The notes under the pieces are model-generated. The model saw nothing but the letters and a program-made list of their open reading frames with translations, searched no databases and had not been told where the DNA came from. Positions 5,913-9,368 of a DNA stretch of 9,368 nt are shown one piece after another. Location of the stretch: positions 1-9,368 of the forward strand of contig JAQGGY010000052.1 of the NCBI GenBank assembly GCA_028289095.1, given 5' to 3'. Source of the DNA: Candidatus Saccharimonadota bacterium. Its GTDB lineage: Bacteria; Patescibacteriota; Saccharimonadia; Saccharimonadales; Saccharimonadaceae. The position numbers and the translations under genes are program-made. The stretch's first letter is position 1, and each line of letters begins with the position of its first letter.

Positions 5913-7946
5913 ATGTTACTTACGACCTCATTGCAAAAAGTAAAAGGGGTTGGGCCTAAAACTGTCGAGCAGTTTGCTTCGGCTGGTTTGCATACCGTCG
6001 GTGATTTGATTGATTTTTTACCACGTAAACACGAGGATTTTTCAGAAGTCGTTAAGATATCGGATATACACCCGGGCAAAATGACGATCAAGGCTCGTTG
6101 TGAAAAAATTGAAACGCGGCCCGTGCGACGGGGTCTGCGTATTACGACCGCTACGTTAGTTGATGACAGTGGTAAACTGCAAGCGGTCTGGTTTAATCAG
6201 CCATATCGGACGACGCAGTTGGCGAAAGGTGACGATGAATTCTTTTTTTCGGGTGAGTTTGAGTTTAATTATAATAAATATCAACTATCCAATCCTAGTG
6301 CTGAAAAGGTGACGGACATGCCTGTTAATACTGACCGACTGCTACCGGTTTATCGATCTATAAAAGGGCTAAAAAGTCAGTTGGTCCGAAAGATTTTAAC
6401 TGAAATACGCCCACTGATGACAATGCTACCTGAAACATTGCCGCAAGATGTCATCAAAAGTGAAAAATTTATATCACGATCCGAAGCAGTGCTAGGGATG
6501 CATTTTCCTAAAAAGCCCGAAGATGTTTTGCAGGCACGCGAGCGGCTGGCGTTCGAGGAGCTGTTCCAGTTATTGCTCGCCAGCCAATTGAATAAACTTG
6601 ATAATGCCAAACTCGAAGGCTGGCACATCCCCTTCGATCAAAAGATTGTCGCGGATTTTGTTAAACAATTGCCATTTGAACTGACTGGTGCGCAGCGCCG
6701 TGCTGCATGGGAAGTTATTCAGGATTTTGAAAAGATGACGCCAATGAATCGGTTGTTACAAGGCGACGTAGGGTCGGGAAAGACGGTTGTTGCAGGCCTG
6801 GCTGCTCGACAGGCGGCTGCGTCAGGCTTTCAGACGGCTTTGATGGCCCCAACAGAGATTCTGTCCTCTCAGCATGCAGAAACCCTCAGCCGGCTATTAC
6901 AGCCATTCGGCGTGAACGTTGGCCTGCTGACAGGCAGCGTCAAAGGCGCGGCGCGAAAAACACTATACGAGCAAATAAAAAACGGAAGCGTCGATGTCGT
7001 CGTCGGTACGCACGCACTTATTCAGGAAACGGTTCATTTTCATAAACTGGGCTTTGTCGTGATTGACGAACAGCATAGGTTCGGCGTGAAACAGCGTCAG
7101 GAACTGCTAACCAAGTCCGAGCATATGCCACACCTGCTAGCAATGACTGCTACACCGATTCCACGCAGTTTAGCGCTGACTGTATATGGCGAACTGGACG
7201 TAAGTATATTGAATGAATTACCTAAAGGGCGTAAGCCGATCGAAACAAAGCTTTGGTCGCCAAATAGTCAGGCGCAATTGTATGCCAAGGTTGATGCAGA
7301 AATCGCTGCTGGACGACAGGGTTATGTCATTTGTAGCTTGATTGATGATAATCCGGATAACGAAATAAAAAGCGTCCAAGCGGAGTTTGTAAAATTGCAA
7401 AACTCCATTTTTAAACATAGAAGGATTGGGTTATTACACGGTAAAATGAAGTCGGACGAAAAGGACGAAGTAATGTCACGTTTTTCAAGGGGTGACGTCG
7501 ACATCCTGGTTAGCACGACGGTGGTAGAGGTAGGTGTCGATGTTCCGAATGCGACAGTTATGATTATCGAAAATGCTGACCGCTTCGGGCTGAGCCAGCT
7601 ACACCAGTTGCGTGGGCGCGTCGGTCGTTCATCGCATCAAAGTTACTGCTATCTGGTGATGAGTGATAGTAGCAAACCAACTCAGCGGCTAAAGGAAATC
7701 GAAAAATCAAACGATGGCTTTTATTTAGCGGAAGTCGACCTAAAACTTCGTGGGCCAGGCGAGATTTATGGTCGGTCGCAGCACGGTGCGCTTAATCTGC
7801 AGATTGCGACGTTATCAGATACGAAATTGATCGCACGCGCTCAAAAACAAGCCAAGTCATTCGCGGCCTCGGGGGCGAGTCTGTTACAATATAAGGAATT
7901 AGCCGCACAAGTACAACATTATCAGCGGTTGACGACGTTAAATTAG
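5913..7946 (+). CDS. recG: ATP-dependent DNA helicase RecG
   Basis: Superfamily 2 double-stranded DNA translocase that remodels stalled replication forks and branched recombination intermediates. The 677 aa match the usual RecG length. Domains in order: an N-terminal helix-hairpin-like stretch (LQKVKGVGPKTVEQF, 7-21), the OB-fold wedge that grips the branch point (about 50-150), then two helicase lobes. Motifs: QxxxxAA-type Q motif LTGAQRRAAWEVIQ (257-270), Walker A GDVGSGKT (284-291), motif Ia MAPTEILSSQH (311-321), Walker B DEQH within IDEQHRFGVKQR (384-395), motif III TATPIPRSLALT (412-423), motif V STTVVEVGVDVPNA (534-547) and motif VI QLHQLRGRVGRS (562-573). The C-terminal part follows the family pattern (DLKLRGPGEIYGRSQHG, 609-625). 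All catalytic motifs are intact. It probably heads a unit with the zinc-site gene and rsmD. Confidence 0.98.
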   Translation: MLLTTSLQKVKGVGPKTVEQFASAGLHTVGDLIDFLPRKHEDFSEVVKISDIHPGKMTIKARCEKIETRPVRRGLRITTATLVDDSGKLQAVWFNQPYRTTQLAKGDDEFFFSGEFEFNYNKYQLSNPSAEKVTDMPVNTDRLLPVYRSIKGLKSQLVRKILTEIRPLMTMLPETLPQDVIKSEKFISRSEAVLGMHFPKKPEDVLQARERLAFEELFQLLLASQLNKLDNAKLEGWHIPFDQKIVADFVKQLPFELTGAQRRAAWEVIQDFEKMTPMNRLLQGDVGSGKTVVAGLAARQAAASGFQTALMAPTEILSSQHAETLSRLLQPFGVNVGLLTGSVKGAARKTLYEQIKNGSVDVVVGTHALIQETVHFHKLGFVVIDEQHRFGVKQRQELLTKSEHMPHLLAMTATPIPRSLALTVYGELDVSILNELPKGRKPIETKLWSPNSQAQLYAKVDAEIAAGRQGYVICSLIDDNPDNEIKSVQAEFVKLQNSIFKHRRIGLLHGKMKSDEKDEVMSRFSRGDVDILVSTTVVEVGVDVPNATVMIIENADRFGLSQLHQLRGRVGRSSHQSYCYLVMSDSSKPTQRLKEIEKSNDGFYLAEVDLKLRGPGEIYGRSQHGALNLQIATLSDTKLIARAQKQAKSFAASGASLLQYKELAAQVQHYQRLTTLN

Positions 7947-7963
7947 AAACTTAAGGAAAAAGA

Positions 7964-7985
7964 GTCGGCGGATTTATTCCGCGAC
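7964..7985 (+). other. Hairpin between recG and the zinc-site gene
   Basis: GTCG (7964-7967) and CGGA (7969-7972) can pair with TCCG (7978-7981) and CGAC (7982-7985) around a TTTAT loop, with G7968 bulged. No T-run follows directly. A second weak stem, AAAAC/GTTTT, lies at 8001-8013. They might partly attenuate transcription from recG into the next gene or stabilise an mRNA end; a full terminator is not supported. Confidence 0.35.
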
Positions 7986-8024
7986 ACCGCGTGATGAGAA
8001 AAAACGTAGTTTTGTCTTATTATC

Positions 8025-8028
8025 GGAG
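8025..8028 (+). promoter_or_regulatory. Ribosome binding site selecting the ATG at 8036
   Basis: GGAG (within CGGAG) lies 7 bases before the ATG at 8036. The longer in-frame starts, GTG 7991 and ATG 7994, have no Shine-Dalgarno and fall just after the 7964-7985 hairpin. This site therefore decides the start of the zinc-site protein. Confidence 0.6.
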
Positions 8029-8035
8029 CGCATAT

Positions 8036-8848
8036 ATGTATTCTGGAACAACTTTTCGCACTAAATCTGGCCTCGTGATGGGTGTCCATCAAAAAATTGA
8101 CCGTGTCGCGCACCGTCATATTAAACACCATGTCCCGAAAACACTTCATTTTCCAACAACTCAGGAAGTCTTGCACTTTGAAGGACTGAATGGACCAGAC
8201 GGTATTAAGCGTAAAAGTCCCGCCAAAGACGAGCCTTGGCACTATATTGACCCGAAAAACCCCGAAGATCAGGCGCTTATTACCATGATTAATGATCATA
8301 TCTATAATATGGCCGAGGCGTTAAAGGTGGGGAATAATGAGCGCGCGGCATTTGAAGCTGCGTGGATGGCGCATGCAATTACTGACGGATTAACGCCAGC
8401 CCATCATTATCCGCTTGAAGCAAAGTTAGAAGAGCTTCGCGGCGGGCAAGGTATTGAAACGCGCATTACTACAAAAGACAAGCTGTTATTGCCTGGCAAG
8501 ACACGTCGCCACCAAATCAAGAATAACTGGGAGTACTGGGGCGTTAAAGGCGTGATGACGACGCACCTTGGGTTTGAATTGGGCGTTGCAACCACGATTG
8601 CGGGACTGAAAATGGACGGCACTGACCCGCGTGAAAAAGATTACAAAGCCGTGCGTGACCAAGGATACGAGGCGGTATTTAAAGATATCCTCGCAAAGGT
8701 GGACGGTATGAATATGTACGACGAGTTTAGCAAGCTGGGCTGGACACGCCATTTAGCAACGCAGACCAAAAAGGCGCTTGTTCCTGATATTATCAAAGCC
8801 GTCACACTAGCTTGGTATCAAGCAATTATCATGGCGGAGAAAAAATAG
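8036..8848 (+). CDS. Putative cytoplasmic zinc-site protein resembling phospholipase C / S1-P1 nuclease
   Basis: I know no named function for this 270-aa protein. Its residues line up with the trinuclear zinc site of Bacillus cereus phospholipase C (ligands Trp1, His14, Asp55, His69, His118, Asp122, His128, His142, Glu146). Numbering from Met at 8036: GVHQKIDRVAH gives His18; GPDG gives Asp55; WHYIDP gives His69, resembling the enzyme's SHFYDP and with the same 14-residue Asp-His spacing; AHAITDGLTPAHH gives His113, Asp117 and His123, matching HxxxDxxxPxH; THLGFE gives His177 and Glu181 with the same 4-residue spacing. About 40 extra residues lie between His123 and His177. The N-terminal Trp ligand is absent and there is no signal peptide, whereas characterised relatives are exported. 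The frame could start at GTG 7991, but the Shine-Dalgarno favours 8036. It follows recG by 89 bases and abuts rsmD. Fold homology is inferred by eye; substrate is unknown. Confidence 0.65.
   Translation: MYSGTTFRTKSGLVMGVHQKIDRVAHRHIKHHVPKTLHFPTTQEVLHFEGLNGPDGIKRKSPAKDEPWHYIDPKNPEDQALITMINDHIYNMAEALKVGNNERAAFEAAWMAHAITDGLTPAHHYPLEAKLEELRGGQGIETRITTKDKLLLPGKTRRHQIKNNWEYWGVKGVMTTHLGFELGVATTIAGLKMDGTDPREKDYKAVRDQGYEAVFKDILAKVDGMNMYDEFSKLGWTRHLATQTKKALVPDIIKAVTLAWYQAIIMAEKK
8836..8839 (+). promoter_or_regulatory. Ribosome binding site of rsmD
   Basis: GGAG inside the last codons of the upstream gene, 9 bases before the ATG at 8849. It supports that start and translation from a shared transcript. 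Confidence 0.55.
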
Positions 8849-9368
8849 ATGAATATTCGCATCATTGGCGGCTATTATGGTGGCCAGCAAATCGAGGCGC
8901 CTAAAAACCGTCGGACACACCCAATGAGCGAGCGTATTCGCAATGCGTTATTTAACAGTCTGTCTGGTGAAATGGCTGATGCGGAAGTACTAGATGTGTT
9001 CGCTGGCACAGGCGCCGTAGGGTTGGAAGCGCTAAGTCGTGGAGCAAAATCAGTCACGTTCGTTGAACGCGATCGAACTGCTCAGCGCTATCTGACGCGC
9101 AACGTTGCAAGGATTGGCGTGGAAGACAAAACAAAGATTATTCGCACAACCGTTTCTAGTTGGCTTGGGACCAAAGAACCCCAGTTATTTGACATTATTT
9201 TTGCAGATCCGCCGTACTTTGATGTGCAGTTTTCCACAGTTGATAAAGTTTTCGACCTTTTAAAGCCCGGCGGTATTATGGTATTATCACATCCAGGTAG
9301 AGGTGAGGTACCGACCAAAACAGGAGTTGTTGTGGTGGACAATCGTAGTTATGGAAATGCATACCTCA
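8849..9368 (+). CDS. rsmD: 16S rRNA (guanine966-N2)-methyltransferase RsmD, C-terminus cut by window edge
   Basis: S-adenosylmethionine-dependent methyltransferase that modifies G966 (E. coli numbering) of 16S rRNA in the small subunit. I translated 173 codons from ATG at 8849; the frame is open at the right edge and the family is about 180-190 aa, so only the last residues are missing. The N-terminus is typical: NIRIIGGYYGGQQI (2-15), then RTHPMSERIRNALFNSL. The SAM-binding loop is DVFAGTGAVGLEALSRGA and the catalytic/target-base motif is ADPPYF, the (N/D)PPY motif of N-methyltransferases. The ATG follows the upstream TAG with no gap. A recG-rsmD-coaD order is known from several bacterial groups, so coaD may lie just to the right. 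Confidence 0.96.
   Translation, partial: MNIRIIGGYYGGQQIEAPKNRRTHPMSERIRNALFNSLSGEMADAEVLDVFAGTGAVGLEALSRGAKSVTFVERDRTAQRYLTRNVARIGVEDKTKIIRTTVSSWLGTKEPQLFDIIFADPPYFDVQFSTVDKVFDLLKPGGIMVLSHPGRGEVPTKTGVVVVDNRSYGNAYL

Noticed and set aside
8018..8023. TATTAT as a -10 for the zinc-site gene
   Set aside because: There is no TGn extension or -35, and the predicted start would fall at or after the Shine-Dalgarno. Transcription from recG is more plausible.
7943..8299. 118-aa minus-strand frame opposite the zinc-site gene
   Set aside because: It overlaps the strand that carries the conserved zinc ligands and a Shine-Dalgarno, and it shows no domain of its own.
1..9368. UGA recoding, CRISPR, tRNA genes or mobile elements
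   Set aside because: No in-frame TGA occurs inside any supported gene, and I saw no regularly spaced repeats, cloverleaf-like sequence, transposase or terminal inverted repeats.

Overview
The window reads like a piece of a small bacterial genome from the candidate phyla radiation, most likely Saccharibacteria (TM7). This is a judgement from protein flavour, not a database result. The pointers are a bifunctional PBP1A-type enzyme with a long basic cytoplasmic tail, a lone type IV pilin-like gene, a lineage-type protein between recG and rsmD, and dense packing. Every CDS reads through in the standard bacterial code with TGG for Trp and no internal TGA, which argues against the UGA-recoding CPR groups (SR1/Gracilibacteria). 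No gene-free stretch exceeds about 110 bases. There are no tRNA or rRNA genes, CRISPR arrays or insertion sequences.

Layout: (1) 1-1718, minus strand: the N-terminal 572 codons of a class A penicillin-binding protein, which runs off the left edge. (2) 1719-1826: divergent promoter region with an extended -10 box for each direction. (3) 1827-3783, plus: tyrosyl-tRNA synthetase followed after 4 bases by a TauE/SafE-type (TSUP) membrane permease. (4) 3825-4511, minus: an HD-domain phosphohydrolase resembling YfbR/HDDC2 5'-deoxynucleotidases, convergent with the permease. (5) 4512-4610: divergent intergenic region holding a consensus TATAAT and a perfect 13-bp dyad. (6) 4611-5273, plus: a winged-helix/Nudix fusion protein with a degenerate Nudix box. 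(7) 5337-5876 (or from 5325), plus: a prepilin with a GspG-like DPWGxPY motif. (8) 5913-7946, plus: RecG helicase with a possibly leaderless start. (9) 8036-8848, plus: an unnamed protein that carries a nearly complete zinc-ligand set of phospholipase C / S1-P1 nuclease enzymes but no signal peptide. (10) 8849 to the right edge: RsmD, the 16S rRNA guanine-N2 methyltransferase, starting directly after the previous stop codon.

Most genes are housekeeping: wall synthesis, translation, nucleotide clean-up, fork repair and ribosome modification. The less ordinary content is the uncharacterised zinc-site protein embedded between recG and rsmD, the wHTH-Nudix regulator-like protein with an operator-like dyad on its own promoter, the neighbouring pilin, and a TyrRS with three conservative changes in its ATP-handling signature. 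No defence system or mobile element was found.
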